A stretch of DNA of 64,000 nucleotides from Enterococcus raffinosus (GCF_001886185.1 NZ_JXLA01000021.1:1-64000); one strand, 5' to 3'. Positions 36,470 through 45,929 are shown, numbered from the stretch's first letter. A program made the numbers and translations. The notes: generated from the letters alone by a model not told the origin.

Positions 36470-36479
36470 AGAATCAAAG

Positions 36480-36521
36480 CTCGTATGCTTGGTAAATATC
36501 ACCCAGTATACGAGTTTTTTT
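36480..36521 (+). terminator. Terminator of the aguBDAC operon
   Basis: CTCGTAT (36480-36486) and ATACGAG (36508-36514) close a stem whose inner part also pairs partly (CTTGG with CCCAG), followed by seven Ts. Confidence 0.82.
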
Positions 36522-36528
36522 ACAAAAT

Positions 36529-36546
36529 AATTGAACCGGTTCAATT
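36529..36546. promoter_or_regulatory. LacI-type operator, upstream copy
   Basis: AATTGAACCGGTTCAATT is a perfect palindrome with a central CG, the form bound by LacI-family repressors. A second copy of the 14-base core lies 65 bases downstream, on the other side of the promoter. Confidence 0.75.
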
Positions 36547-36561
36547 ATTTTTCAAAACCTA

Positions 36562-36590
36562 TTGTAATTATTGAAATCGTTTGCTATTAT
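36562..36590 (+). promoter_or_regulatory. Promoter of the beta-glucoside operon with internal cre
   Basis: TTGTAA (36562-36567) and TATTAT (36585-36590) are 17 bases apart, and TG precedes the -10 (TGCTATTAT). Within the spacer, TGAAATCGTTTGCT (36572-36585) matches the cre consensus closely, so CcpA would block RNA polymerase when preferred sugar is present. Confidence 0.72.
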
Positions 36591-36592
36591 TC

Positions 36593-36612
36593 TTTTTGAA
36601 CCGGTTCAAAAA
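36593..36612. promoter_or_regulatory. LacI-type operator, downstream copy
   Basis: TTTTTGAACCGGTTCAAAAA is a perfect 20-base palindrome at the start of the transcript, sharing the 14-base core with the upstream operator. The spacing of 65 bases (about six helical turns) would allow a repression loop. Confidence 0.75.
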
Positions 36613-36636
36613 AAGAAAATAGTTAGGAGTTTTATT

Positions 36637-37971
36637 ATGAATCTCGTAGATAAGCTGTCTGAGAAATTATTGCCGATTGTGTCAAAAATCAATAATCAGC
36701 GTCATCTTCTGGCCATTCGTGATGCCTTTATTATTACGATGCCGTTAGTAATGGCCGCATCCTTCATGGTCTTATTGAATGCCTTAATTTTTTCGAATGC
36801 CGCCGTACAGAAAATAGTTGATTTGAGCTTTTTGTCAGAATTGGCTGTCATTGTTAACAATGGGACAATGAGTATTTTAGCGATCATCGTTTGTTACAAT
36901 ATTGGTGTGAATCTGGCAAATTTTTATGTTCAATCAAAAGCGATTGATGATCCAGCCTTCAATTCTGTTCACGCTGGGGTATTAAGCTTAGCGACTATGT
37001 TTATTTTAATGCCTGTAAATACCTTAGTGACTCTTGCTGATGGTGCTACAGCTGAAGTAGGAGGCGTCTTCTCACAAGCCTTAACCTCTAGTTCCGGTTT
37101 ATCAACTGCAATGATCTGCGCACTGGTGAGTACCGAGCTGTTTGTTCGGTTCGCAAAATTCAAAAAGCTGAAAATAAAAATGCCAGATGGTGTTCCCCCA
37201 GCAGTTGCAACGTCATTCAACTCTTTGGTTCCAGAAGTACTCGTTGTGTTGATTTTTGGACTGTTCGTTTTTGTATTGAAGAAAGCGACGGGGTTAAATG
37301 TTCCCGATTTGATCAATTTAGCTATTCAAACGCCCTTAAAAGGATTTGTGCTATCTGTACCAGGAATGCTGTTCATTCAATTCTTTTCTGATTTTCTTTG
37401 GGTATTTGGAATGCACGGCTCTAGTATCTTGGCACCAATCAAGCAAGCACCGATGCTGCAGTCAATCGAAGAAAATATGCTGGCCTTTCAAAATCATCAG
37501 GATATCCCCAATATTATTACCGAGCCCTTTGCCAATGCCTTTGGCTTGATTGGCGGAGGCGGCTGTATTCTTCCTTTAGTTATTGCTATTCTGTGGGTAT
37601 CTCGCAGAAAGGATCAACGTCAAGTAGCGAAGCTTGGATTGACTACCTGCATGTTCAATATTACAGAACCGGTGATGTTCGGCCTGCCAGTCGTGATGAA
37701 TCCAATCTTTATGATTCCTTGTGCGATTATCCCGTCTATTAATTTGATTATCGCCTATTTTGCCACAAGTATCGGTTTAGTAGGAAAAACAGTGGCGGCA
37801 GCACCGTGGATCACACCACCGGTGATTCAATCCTTTATCGCAACTGGTGGAAATATCATGGCGAGTGTTTTGACAATACTACTAATCGTATTGGATGTTT
37901 TCTTATTTATGCCTTTTGTGATCGCATCAAATAAGGAAGCTCAATTGAGAGGAGAAGAATTGCTTGAGTAA
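36637..37971 (+). CDS. PTS sugar transporter EIIC subunit (Lac/cellobiose family)
   Basis: A 444-aa membrane component with about ten segments. The sequence MNLVDKLSEKLLPIVSKINNQRHLLAIRDAF and FNITEPVMFGLPVVMNP (near residue 350) are signatures of the lactose/cellobiose/diacetylchitobiose EIIC family, which carries a beta-glycoside inward for phosphorylation by EIIB. ATG 36637 follows TTAGGAG; the earlier in-frame start lies upstream of the promoter. No EIIB or EIIA gene accompanies it, so it must borrow them from another locus. It overlaps the GH3 gene by eight bases. Confidence 0.88.
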   Translation: MNLVDKLSEKLLPIVSKINNQRHLLAIRDAFIITMPLVMAASFMVLLNALIFSNAAVQKIVDLSFLSELAVIVNNGTMSILAIIVCYNIGVNLANFYVQSKAIDDPAFNSVHAGVLSLATMFILMPVNTLVTLADGATAEVGGVFSQALTSSSGLSTAMICALVSTELFVRFAKFKKLKIKMPDGVPPAVATSFNSLVPEVLVVLIFGLFVFVLKKATGLNVPDLINLAIQTPLKGFVLSVPGMLFIQFFSDFLWVFGMHGSSILAPIKQAPMLQSIEENMLAFQNHQDIPNIITEPFANAFGLIGGGGCILPLVIAILWVSRRKDQRQVAKLGLTTCMFNITEPVMFGLPVVMNPIFMIPCAIIPSINLIIAYFATSIGLVGKTVAAAPWITPPVIQSFIATGGNIMASVLTILLIVLDVFLFMPFVIASNKEAQLRGEELLE

Positions 37972-40261
37972 GTATCCGTACCAAGATCCAGCCCTGCCTA
38001 TTAAAGAACGTGTGGCGGATCTGTTAAGCCGAATGAGTATAGAAGAAAAAGCTGGTCAGGTGAATCAACACCTGTATGGTTGGGAATGCTATGAAAAGAA
38101 GGCGAATGGACAGGTCTCATTAACAGACAAATTCAAAGCACATGTAGAATGGGGCGGAGGATTGGGGGCCTTATACGGCCTGTTTCGTGCCGACCCATGG
38201 TCAAAGGTTGGATTTGAAAATGGGGTAGCTGCAGCAGATAGCTGGAAGCTTGCCAACCAAGTACAAGAATATGTGATCAATCATTCCCGCTGGAAAATCC
38301 CGGCTCTACTCGTGGAAGAATGTCCTCATGGTCACCAAGGACTAGAGGGGACGTCTTATCCAACCAATATCGGGCGCGGCAACAGCTTCAATACAGAGCT
38401 TACGAAAAAATCCAGTCAGTTAATGGCACAGGAGCTTGCAGCAAAAGGCGTTCACTTAGCACTTGTATCGACGTTGGATTTAGTGAAGGACCCGCGTTGG
38501 GGGCGATCGGAAGAATGCTTTGGAGAAGATCCGATACTAGCCGCAAAAATGAGCGAAGCGGTAGTTACAGGTTTTCAAGGAGATTTAATCACAGATGAAA
38601 AAAGCTATCTCGATCTTACCGTTGATGAAATCAATCGACAACCGGATCAAATCGGAGTGGTATTAAAGCATTGTATTGCACAAGGTGAGGCGCTAGGGGG
38701 ACATAACTCTGGAACTGTGCCGCTTGGAAGAAGAGAATTTCAAGACGTGTACTTTCCATTACTAGCAAGTACAAGAAATGCCGTAGGAGTAATGGCAGCC
38801 TACAACGATGTGGACGGTGTTCCTTGTCATATCAATGGGCAATTGTTCCAAAACATCCTGCGTAAGCAGTTGGGCTATCAGGGGATCGTCATGGCTGACG
38901 GAATTGCGCTAGATCGATTACAGGATGTTTTTTCTGACAAGGTAACCAGTGCCAATGCTGCATTGAAGGCTGGTGTTGACTTGAGTTTGTGGGACGAAAC
39001 ATATTTGCAGATCGCTGATGGAGTAAAAGCAAAAAAAATTACGGAATCGGCTCTTGATGCCGCCTGTGCCCGCGTTTTAGGTATCAAGTTTCTATTAGGG
39101 TTATTCGAGCAGCCGTATGTAAAGGATCCTAGCCAGAAACTGACGAAAGTACTCAGTGCTGCAAAAAAAATCAATGCTCAGGCTGCTGAAGAATCATTGA
39201 CGCTGCTAAAAAACAATGGTCTTCTTCCACTGGATCGGTCTATAAGAAAATTAGCTGTAATAGGTCCAAACGCAGATAGTGTCTATGCGCTATTAGGCGA
39301 TTATTCAGCACCGCAGTCGTCAGAAATGGCTGAGAAAACAATCTATCAACAAGTGAAACAGGCATTTTCTGAATCAGAAGTTGTTTACGCAGAGGGCTGT
39401 GAGGTCCGCAACAAGGAGAACCAGCATGAAAAAATTGAAGAAGCGATAAAAGTCTGTCGAGGCGCAGATACGATTCTCATTGTTTTGGGCGGGTCTAGCG
39501 CGCGGAATTTCGATATGGAATTTTTAAACAATGGCGCTGTTTCTTCTAAAGGAATTAACATGGATTCTGGCGAAAATGTAGATGTGGCTTCCTTGTCTTT
39601 GGGTGGGGAGCAGTTAACGTTACTAAGAAAGCTAAAAGAAATAGGAATACCAATTGTAACTGTGATGATCCAGGGTAGACCCTATGATCTTCAAGAGGTT
39701 CAACAGCTTTCTGACGCTGTTTTAGTTGGGTGGTTTCCTGGTCAAGAAGGAGGAGGCGCTATTGCTCGAACCTTGCTGGGTATCAACAATCCTAGTGGTC
39801 GCTTAAGCGTCAGCTATCCACTGAATTCAGAACAATTGCCCGTTTATTACTATCAACGAGCGGCTTCAAAAAAAGACGATTATTATGATGAGCCGGGCGC
39901 GCCGCTACATGCGTTTGGCTATGGATTGAGTTACACGAGTTTTTCCTATGAGAACTTGCATGTCACCCCAGAGTCTGACAAAATAATTATAAGTCTTACT
40001 GTCAAAAATGACGGAGAAATTGCTGGGAAAGAATCGGTGCTCGTGTTTGTTCGTTTACTGGGTGGAGCCGTGATTCAACGACACAAGCTGTTGAAGGAAT
40101 TTATCAAGGTAGAATTAGCACCGGATGAGTCAACAGAGGTAACCTTTAGTGTTCCTTTAGAGGCGCTTTGCTTTACAGATTTCGATGGAAACTATAAGCA
40201 GGCGGAGAGCTGTCGAATTATGGTGCAGGAGCTCTCGCAGGAAGTGTCGCTTACTAGCTGA
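37964..40261 (+). CDS. Family 3 beta-glucosidase, intracellular
   Basis: A 765-aa glycoside hydrolase without signal peptide. The GH3 barrel (about 1-350) has KDPRWGRSEECFGEDP and the nucleophile Asp312 in GIVMADGIALD; the alpha/beta sandwich (about 400-620) has GGGAIARTLLG-type motifs; and a fibronectin III-like domain ends the protein (about 670-765). The start is TTG 37964 with AGGAG nine bases before it, overlapping the EIIC gene. GH3 enzymes usually cut unphosphorylated beta-glucosides, so being co-expressed with a PTS permease is unusual; a GH1 gene downstream may handle the phosphorylated sugar. Confidence 0.9.
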   Translation: MSKYPYQDPALPIKERVADLLSRMSIEEKAGQVNQHLYGWECYEKKANGQVSLTDKFKAHVEWGGGLGALYGLFRADPWSKVGFENGVAAADSWKLANQVQEYVINHSRWKIPALLVEECPHGHQGLEGTSYPTNIGRGNSFNTELTKKSSQLMAQELAAKGVHLALVSTLDLVKDPRWGRSEECFGEDPILAAKMSEAVVTGFQGDLITDEKSYLDLTVDEINRQPDQIGVVLKHCIAQGEALGGHNSGTVPLGRREFQDVYFPLLASTRNAVGVMAAYNDVDGVPCHINGQLFQNILRKQLGYQGIVMADGIALDRLQDVFSDKVTSANAALKAGVDLSLWDETYLQIADGVKAKKITESALDAACARVLGIKFLLGLFEQPYVKDPSQKLTKVLSAAKKINAQAAEESLTLLKNNGLLPLDRSIRKLAVIGPNADSVYALLGDYSAPQSSEMAEKTIYQQVKQAFSESEVVYAEGCEVRNKENQHEKIEEAIKVCRGADTILIVLGGSSARNFDMEFLNNGAVSSKGINMDSGENVDVASLSLGGEQLTLLRKLKEIGIPIVTVMIQGRPYDLQEVQQLSDAVLVGWFPGQEGGGAIARTLLGINNPSGRLSVSYPLNSEQLPVYYYQRAASKKDDYYDEPGAPLHAFGYGLSYTSFSYENLHVTPESDKIIISLTVKNDGEIAGKESVLVFVRLLGGAVIQRHKLLKEFIKVELAPDESTEVTFSVPLEALCFTDFDGNYKQAESCRIMVQELSQEVSLTS

Positions 40262-40324
40262 TTCTCTTTGTCTAGTTAACTTTTCAGGCAGTAACAATAG
40301 CAGAACAGGAAAGGAATCAATCAG

Positions 40325-41287
40325 ATGTCATCTATTCGAAAAGTTGCTGAGTTGGCGGGTGTTTCATTAGGAAGTGTCTCGCGCTATCTTAATGGTCATC
40401 AGCTGAAAGAACAAAATATGAAAAAAATTGCTGCTGCCATAAAGGAGCTGGATTACAAGGAAAATATCATTGCTAAAGGGCTTAAGAACAATCGCAGTTT
40501 TTCTGTCGGCCTTTTGATGAATAGCATATCCAGTCAATTTGGTGCTGAAATTGTCAGTGCGATTGAAGGTGTGATGGAGCAAAATGGTTATTCTGTTTTG
40601 TTAAGCGGGTTCAAGGGTGACGTTTCTCTGGTTGATCAAAAAATTGATTATCTTGTCCAGCATGCGGTGGATGGGTTGATTGTATTTATGTCAGAACAAG
40701 ATTGGGACGGAATGGAGCGCTTAGCCGAGCTGCCGATTCCTGTACTGACTATAAACAGTCCAATCCAACTGCCGGGCGTGGATCGTGTACAGGTAGCGGA
40801 CCGAAAAAGCGTCCATGAAGTAGTAGAGCATCTTATTCAGGAAGGCCATACAAAGATTGGCCTTTTAGCGGCCCCGCAAAATGATTATGTGGCAAGAGAA
40901 CGCTTATCGGGAGCGAAAGAGGCAATTGCGAATCATCCTGAGGTGTCATTAGAAATTGAATATGGCGATTATTCTCGGATCAGCGGGTATCGAGGCGGAA
41001 AGAAATTGATCGCTAAAGAGATAACGGCCCTGATAGTGACCAACTACAATATGATGACGGGAGTCCTTGAGTATCTGTCCTCAGTCCCATCCGATCAAAG
41101 GGAGCTGGTCTTGGCTCATTATGATTATACGAGTGAGATGGCTGCGCTGTTGGAGAATCGGATAGTGATCAAAGCACCTACTAAGCTGATTGGTCAACGC
41201 GCTGCACAGCTGCTGCTAGATCGAATGAATGAAGACGCGGAGGCAGGGAAAGAAGAAATTATTGAGAATGAGATTTTTGGACTGTAA
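40325..41287 (+). CDS. LacI-family repressor of the beta-glucoside operon
   Basis: A 320-aa regulator with the LacI headpiece (SIRKVAELAGVSLGSVSRYLNG, residues 3-24, then hinge around 45-60) and a periplasmic-binding-like sugar domain. It is the third gene of the EIIC-GH3-lacI-GH1 set and the obvious candidate to bind the two TTGAACCGGTTCAA operators upstream. GGAAAGGA precedes ATG 40325. A strong terminator separates it from the GH1 gene. Confidence 0.9.
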   Translation: MSSIRKVAELAGVSLGSVSRYLNGHQLKEQNMKKIAAAIKELDYKENIIAKGLKNNRSFSVGLLMNSISSQFGAEIVSAIEGVMEQNGYSVLLSGFKGDVSLVDQKIDYLVQHAVDGLIVFMSEQDWDGMERLAELPIPVLTINSPIQLPGVDRVQVADRKSVHEVVEHLIQEGHTKIGLLAAPQNDYVARERLSGAKEAIANHPEVSLEIEYGDYSRISGYRGGKKLIAKEITALIVTNYNMMTGVLEYLSSVPSDQRELVLAHYDYTSEMAALLENRIVIKAPTKLIGQRAAQLLLDRMNEDAEAGKEEIIENEIFGL

Positions 41288-41325
41288 TCGCCCGTTCTTA
41301 ACCTATCTAAACAGAGAATATATCG

Positions 41326-41358
41326 CAGCGATTCATAAATAGATGAATCGCTGTTTTT
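41326..41358 (+). terminator. Terminator after the lacI gene
   Basis: CAGCGATTCAT (41326-41336) and ATGAATCGCTG (41343-41353) form a perfect 11-bp stem followed by Ts. Confidence 0.9.
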
Positions 41359-41409
41359 ATGAACAGAAGCAATCGAAAAACGTAAACTTATTAAAAAGGG
41401 GAGTTATTT

Positions 41410-42804
41410 ATGCATCAATTTCCAAAAGATTTTTTATGGGGAGCAGCGACAAGCGCACCGCAATCAGAGGGGGCTGCGTTGAAGGATGGAAAGAGTCCTT
41501 CGACTTGGGATAAATGGTTTGAAATGGAGCCAGAGGCTTTTTATGATCAGGTCGGACCAGAAAATACGTCAAACCTTTATGAAATGTATCGGGAAGAAGT
41601 CGCCAATATGAAGGCAATGAACCTAAATTCTTATCGGACATCAATTGCTTGGACACGATTACTGCCAGATGGGAAGACCTTAAATCCCAAAGCTGTTTCC
41701 TTTTATCGTGCCTATTTTCAAGCGCTTATTGATAATGGGATCGAGCCGATAATCAATCTATTTCATTTCGATATGCCTTGGTGGTTGATGGAGAAGGGAG
41801 GCTGGGAAATTAGAGAATCTGCGGATTCTTTTGCCTACTATGCTAGTGTGGCGTTTGAGCAGTTTGGTGATATTGTAAAAAAATGGGCGACATTCAATGA
41901 ACCGCTGGTACATATTGAATGCGGGTATTATGGGGACGCTCATTGGCCGAGAGTGCGAGATTTTAAGCGTGCCTTACAAGTAGGGTACCATACGATGCTG
42001 GCTCATGCGAAAGCGGTAGAAGCTTTCCGAAAAGCCGCCCTTAAGGATGGGAAGATAGGGATTATCTTGAATTTATCGCCGGTTTATCCTAAAAGTGAGT
42101 CACCAGAGGATAGAGAAGCCGCTAAATGGGCAGATCATCTGTGTATTCGAAGCTTTTTAGATTGCGCTGTTAAGGGCAGTTTCTCTGAGGAATTTATAGA
42201 TATGTTGAAAACTTCAGACTTATTGCCTAAGACAAACGAGGGAGATAAGCAGCTCTTTTCAAAAAACACGGTTGACTTCATTGGCTGTAATTATTATCAG
42301 CCATTACGCGTACAAGCTGTATCAAAAGAGATGAAAGCAACAATAGAAGGGCCGCAGGATCTGTATCAAGGGTATGATTGGCCTGAAAAACAGATTAATC
42401 CTCATCGAGGGTGGGAAATTTATCCAAAGGGCATCTACGACATCGCGATGCGGCTGAAAAATGATTACAGTGAGATTCCGTGGTATATCTCTGAAAATGG
42501 CATGGGCGTCTCTCAAGAGGAGGTCTTTGAAAATGAAGAAGGAATCATCCAAGATGACTACCGTATCGAATTTATAAAAGACCATTTAGTAGAATTGCAT
42601 CGAGCGATCACAGAAGGCGCCAATTGCTTTGGCTATCATTTATGGACATTTTCCGATTGCTGGAGCTGGTTGAATGCCTTCAAGAATCGTTATGGTTTTT
42701 ACCGAGTTGAACTAGAAGAAGAGTATAAGCGAGTGCCTAAAAAGTCCAGCTTCTGGATGGCAGAAACAATCCAAAGAAACGGTTTTGAGAACGTGGAACG
42801 CTAA
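41410..42804 (+). CDS. Family 1 glycosidase, probable 6-phospho-beta-glucosidase
   Basis: A 464-aa cytoplasmic GH1 enzyme with acid/base Glu164 in TFNEP and nucleophile Glu362 in ISENGMG. The aglycone/phosphate region reads DCWSWLNAFKNRYGF: a serine and a tyrosine stand where phospho-glycosidases bind the 6-phosphate, but the lysine normally seven residues after the serine is Asn, with a lysine one place earlier. Phospho-specificity is therefore likely but not certain. AAGGGGAG precedes ATG 41410. It sits downstream of the LacI gene with its own short leader. Confidence 0.85.
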   Translation: MHQFPKDFLWGAATSAPQSEGAALKDGKSPSTWDKWFEMEPEAFYDQVGPENTSNLYEMYREEVANMKAMNLNSYRTSIAWTRLLPDGKTLNPKAVSFYRAYFQALIDNGIEPIINLFHFDMPWWLMEKGGWEIRESADSFAYYASVAFEQFGDIVKKWATFNEPLVHIECGYYGDAHWPRVRDFKRALQVGYHTMLAHAKAVEAFRKAALKDGKIGIILNLSPVYPKSESPEDREAAKWADHLCIRSFLDCAVKGSFSEEFIDMLKTSDLLPKTNEGDKQLFSKNTVDFIGCNYYQPLRVQAVSKEMKATIEGPQDLYQGYDWPEKQINPHRGWEIYPKGIYDIAMRLKNDYSEIPWYISENGMGVSQEEVFENEEGIIQDDYRIEFIKDHLVELHRAITEGANCFGYHLWTFSDCWSWLNAFKNRYGFYRVELEEEYKRVPKKSSFWMAETIQRNGFENVER

Positions 42805-42810
42805 AAAGAG

Positions 42811-42859
42811 AAAACTCCTGAATACTTGGCAACAATCGTCCAAGTATTCAGGAGTTTTT
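42811..42859. terminator. Bidirectional terminator after the GH1 gene
   Basis: A perfect 19-bp stem (42811-42829 with 42840-42858) lies between converging genes, with Ts on the plus-strand side and a shorter T run on the other. Confidence 0.92.
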
Positions 42860-42862
42860 GGT

Positions 42863-43297
42863 CTACATTATCAATGTTGGCAATATCTTCTCAATGTCTC
42901 GCTGAATCAAGCTTTGCATGCTTTCTTTATAGTGATCGAGGGTCAAATTTTCTAGCTTATGGCGAATATGGGGAATTGTTTTGGGCTTTGCCTTAGCTAA
43001 ATAGGTCAAATAGGGAATACATTGACGTACGACTGGAGCTTTAGAATCGTCTAAAACGCCTAAAATATCTTCCAAGTGTTTTTCGATGACGCCTTGCGTA
43101 TCCCAGCGGGCATTGATCATAAAGAATTTGAAGGTGCGTCCTCGCCCACACGAAGCTTCCGTTTTAAGGGCAGGTAGAAATTGTTCCAGCTTATCCGCGA
43201 AAATAGGTTCGTTCAGACATTCTGTTTGCAATTGATTGAACTTAGCCAAGGCTTCTTTCGTATCCTTTGCGGTTAAGAGTGCATAAACTTTTTCCAT
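42863..43297 (-). CDS. Small helical, HEAT-like protein
   Basis: A 144-aa protein rich in helix pairs (VIEKHLEDILGVLDDSKAPVVRQCIPYLTYLAKAKP; IPHIRHKLENL), the pattern of HEAT-type repeats. No catalytic motif or membrane segment is seen, and I do not recognise a named family with confidence. It lies just downstream of the penicillin-binding protein gene with a terminator in front, so it is its own unit. Function unknown. Confidence 0.6.
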   Translation of the reverse strand: MEKVYALLTAKDTKEALAKFNQLQTECLNEPIFADKLEQFLPALKTEASCGRGRTFKFFMINARWDTQGVIEKHLEDILGVLDDSKAPVVRQCIPYLTYLAKAKPKTIPHIRHKLENLTLDHYKESMQSLIQRDIEKILPTLIM

Positions 43298-43332
43298 CGA
43301 CTTCAGTCCTTTCTCCTAGTATAAGTATAGTA

Positions 43333-43359
43333 AAACAGTCGCCGATTTGGCGACTGTTT
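43333..43359 (-). terminator. Terminator after the class A PBP gene
   Basis: AAACAGTCGCC (43333-43343) and GGCGACTGTTT (43349-43359) form a perfect 11-bp stem with Ts on the minus strand. Confidence 0.88.
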
Positions 43360-43361
43360 CT

Positions 43362-45929
43362 TTAATCTTCTTCCTCTTCAAGCTGTTTCTTTAGCTCATT
43401 GATCCGCTTATCAAGGTCCTTGCTTTGATTTTTTGTCTCATTGATTTGATCTTTGACCGTGTTGATGGCAGAATCACGAGCAGCTTTTTCGTGGGCGTAC
43501 TCGGCCTCTTTGTTGCGATAGACACTGGTGTATTGTTCTGAAAGAGTGCCGCCAGAAGGCTCGACTTGCTGAACTAGCGCGAAGACCTCTTGTGCATATT
43601 GATCAAAGGTTTGCCAGTTGTCCTGTGTATCGGTCACGATGATTTCAAATTGACTCAAGGTGTCGATTCGCTCAGAAATCAATTGGTTGCTGAAGGTGGA
43701 GGCTTCTTCCACCATTGGTGTGCTCAGCTTCGCTGCTGTCAGCTCATTGGCCTTTTGCTTAGCTAAGGTATCAATGTTTGTTGTAGCGGTTTGAAGCGCG
43801 TTTTTCCGTGTCGCCAATACCTGTTTGGTTTGACTGGAACGGGTAACTAGTTGACCGCCGGCTTTTTGTACCGAAGACGGCATCTGAAAATCAATATCTT
43901 CTTTGCCATTATTCAGAAGATCCATTGTTTGCTTAAAGATTTCTTTTGTTGCTTGTCCTACGCTGGTATTGTCCTGTGGCTGAGGCGTGTCATCACCGGC
44001 CCAGACCGCTACCGTGTAGTAAGGGGTCGCTCCGACGGTCCACAGATCCTTCGCTTCATCCGTCGTTCCCGTTTTGACAGCCCAATATTGATTATGAGCC
44101 AAGGTTAGTCCAGCAGCGGTTCCGTCAGCGTTCTGATGAACAGCTTTCATCGTATCAATGGTCAAGTACGCCGCGTCATCGCTGTAAACCTTTTGTTGAG
44201 CGATGTCATTTTGCGAGAAGATTTCCTGCCCTGTGTCTTTGCGCTTGATCGTTTGGATATTTATGGGTGCGCGGTAATTTCCTTGGTTTACCAATGTTGC
44301 AATACCACTGGCCATTTCTTGTGTTGTCGCTCCATAGGTCATTCCGCCCACTGCGATGATTGGGTTATCATCTTCCACATCGAGTCCGGTAAATTGCATT
44401 TGCGCCAATGGCTGATACACCGGTTCCTTCAATTCATTTCGGTTTTCATCCGCCAGTTTATAGGCGACGACGTTGGAGGAAATCGCCAAGGCATTGCGTA
44501 ATGTCAGGTTTCCTTTCGAACTGTTGTATACATTGTTTGGATACGTATTATTTGGTCGATCATCCGAAACGGCACTGCTTTCTAACAACCCCCGTTCGTA
44601 GGCGGGAGCATAGGAGACCAACGGTTTAATCGCCGATCCCGGCTGACGATAGGAGAGAAAGGCTCGATTATAGTGGTTACCTTCTTCACCGCGACCGCCA
44701 ATACTTGCCACCACGTCTCCTGTCTGATTGTCAATCACGGTCATAGCCGCCTGTTTAGTGTAAAAATTATTTTCCCCATTTTGATCTTGCCAAGCATTCA
44801 TGACGTTGCTGACGATCCCTTGCAATTGGTCATGCAAAGCGGGGTCAATGTTGGTGTTGATTTGATAACCGCCGGAAAGAATTCGCTGATATACTTTGTT
44901 GTACGCAGATTTGTACTCTTCGTTGTAGCGATCCTCTTCTTCTTTGGAATCAAATTGGTATTGGAAACGGAAGTCCTGCTGTCCCATCAAAATCTTGGTG
45001 GCATTGTCCACTGCCAAAGCGACTTCGTTATTGTCCAGCTGATTGTTCAGTGCATTGCTGTGGACTTTTGCCGAAATATCATCCGCCACAGCCTTGTCGT
45101 ATTGATCTTTAGTGATGTAGCCTTGCTGATTCATTTGTTTAAGAATTAGCTTCGCCCGTTTTAACGCATTTTTCTTATTGGTCGTAGGATCGAAAATTCC
45201 CGGGTTATTGGTGATTCCTACAAGCGTTGCTTTTTCCAGCAGGCTGGTATCATTGATGGACTTACCAAAATAGACCTTTGCCGCAGCATTGATCCCATAG
45301 GCACCATGACCGAAGTACACATTGTTCAAATAATATTCTAAAATTTGGTGTTTGGTGAAGCGTTTTTCTAGTGCTTGTGCCATCACCATTTCTTCGATCT
45401 TCCGTGAAATAGAAACCTCCGGCGTTAAGTAAATATTTTTTACTAGTTGCTGAGTGATGGTAGAGGCCCCACGGACACCGCGTCCAGTCGCTGCATTTAT
45501 CCCAACGGTCAACAGCCCTTGGGTATCTACCCCGTGGTGGTCGTAAAACCGTTTATCCTCGATAGAAATCAATGCTTGAGAGACGAGAGGGTCCATCTTG
45601 TCATAGGTGATGTAGTCCCGTTCTTGGGTCTTTAATTCCTTGATGACCTGCCCATTTTTATCCAAAATCGTCGTTGGATGGTATTGCTTAAAGTCACTTT
45701 CTTGGATTTTCGCCGCATGTTCTTCACCAGCATCGATCGCCGCTGTGACTTCTTTTCCATATTTTTGGAAGAAGAAAATGGTCCCTGCGATGAGCACTAA
45801 AAGCATTGCCGCCAAAATACTCAGGGAGACCTTCGTTGATCGAGATAATTTTCCTCGTGACGATTTTTTCCGAGTGGGTTTTATTCTCTTTTCTTTTTTT
45901 TGTTGATGTCGTTCTTGTCTGTTTGCCAT
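43362..45929 (-). CDS. Class A penicillin-binding protein (bifunctional transglycosylase/transpeptidase)
   Basis: An 855-aa peptidoglycan polymerase. Residues 1-32 are a very basic cytoplasmic tail, 33-55 the membrane anchor. The GT51 domain has EDKRFYDHHG (catalytic Glu124), GASTITQQL and EKRFTKHQILEYYLN; the transpeptidase domain has PGSAIK (nucleophile Ser432), SSN 484-486 and KTGT 619-622. A coiled-coil tail (about 770-855) rich in Lys/Glu/Gln ends the protein. It is one of the enterococcal class A enzymes (PonA, PbpF or PbpZ type); I cannot say which. A divergent membrane protein gene starts 182 bases away. Confidence 0.92.
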   Translation of the reverse strand: MANRQERHQQKKEKRIKPTRKKSSRGKLSRSTKVSLSILAAMLLVLIAGTIFFFQKYGKEVTAAIDAGEEHAAKIQESDFKQYHPTTILDKNGQVIKELKTQERDYITYDKMDPLVSQALISIEDKRFYDHHGVDTQGLLTVGINAATGRGVRGASTITQQLVKNIYLTPEVSISRKIEEMVMAQALEKRFTKHQILEYYLNNVYFGHGAYGINAAAKVYFGKSINDTSLLEKATLVGITNNPGIFDPTTNKKNALKRAKLILKQMNQQGYITKDQYDKAVADDISAKVHSNALNNQLDNNEVALAVDNATKILMGQQDFRFQYQFDSKEEEDRYNEEYKSAYNKVYQRILSGGYQINTNIDPALHDQLQGIVSNVMNAWQDQNGENNFYTKQAAMTVIDNQTGDVVASIGGRGEEGNHYNRAFLSYRQPGSAIKPLVSYAPAYERGLLESSAVSDDRPNNTYPNNVYNSSKGNLTLRNALAISSNVVAYKLADENRNELKEPVYQPLAQMQFTGLDVEDDNPIIAVGGMTYGATTQEMASGIATLVNQGNYRAPINIQTIKRKDTGQEIFSQNDIAQQKVYSDDAAYLTIDTMKAVHQNADGTAAGLTLAHNQYWAVKTGTTDEAKDLWTVGATPYYTVAVWAGDDTPQPQDNTSVGQATKEIFKQTMDLLNNGKEDIDFQMPSSVQKAGGQLVTRSSQTKQVLATRKNALQTATTNIDTLAKQKANELTAAKLSTPMVEEASTFSNQLISERIDTLSQFEIIVTDTQDNWQTFDQYAQEVFALVQQVEPSGGTLSEQYTSVYRNKEAEYAHEKAARDSAINTVKDQINETKNQSKDLDKRINELKKQLEEEED

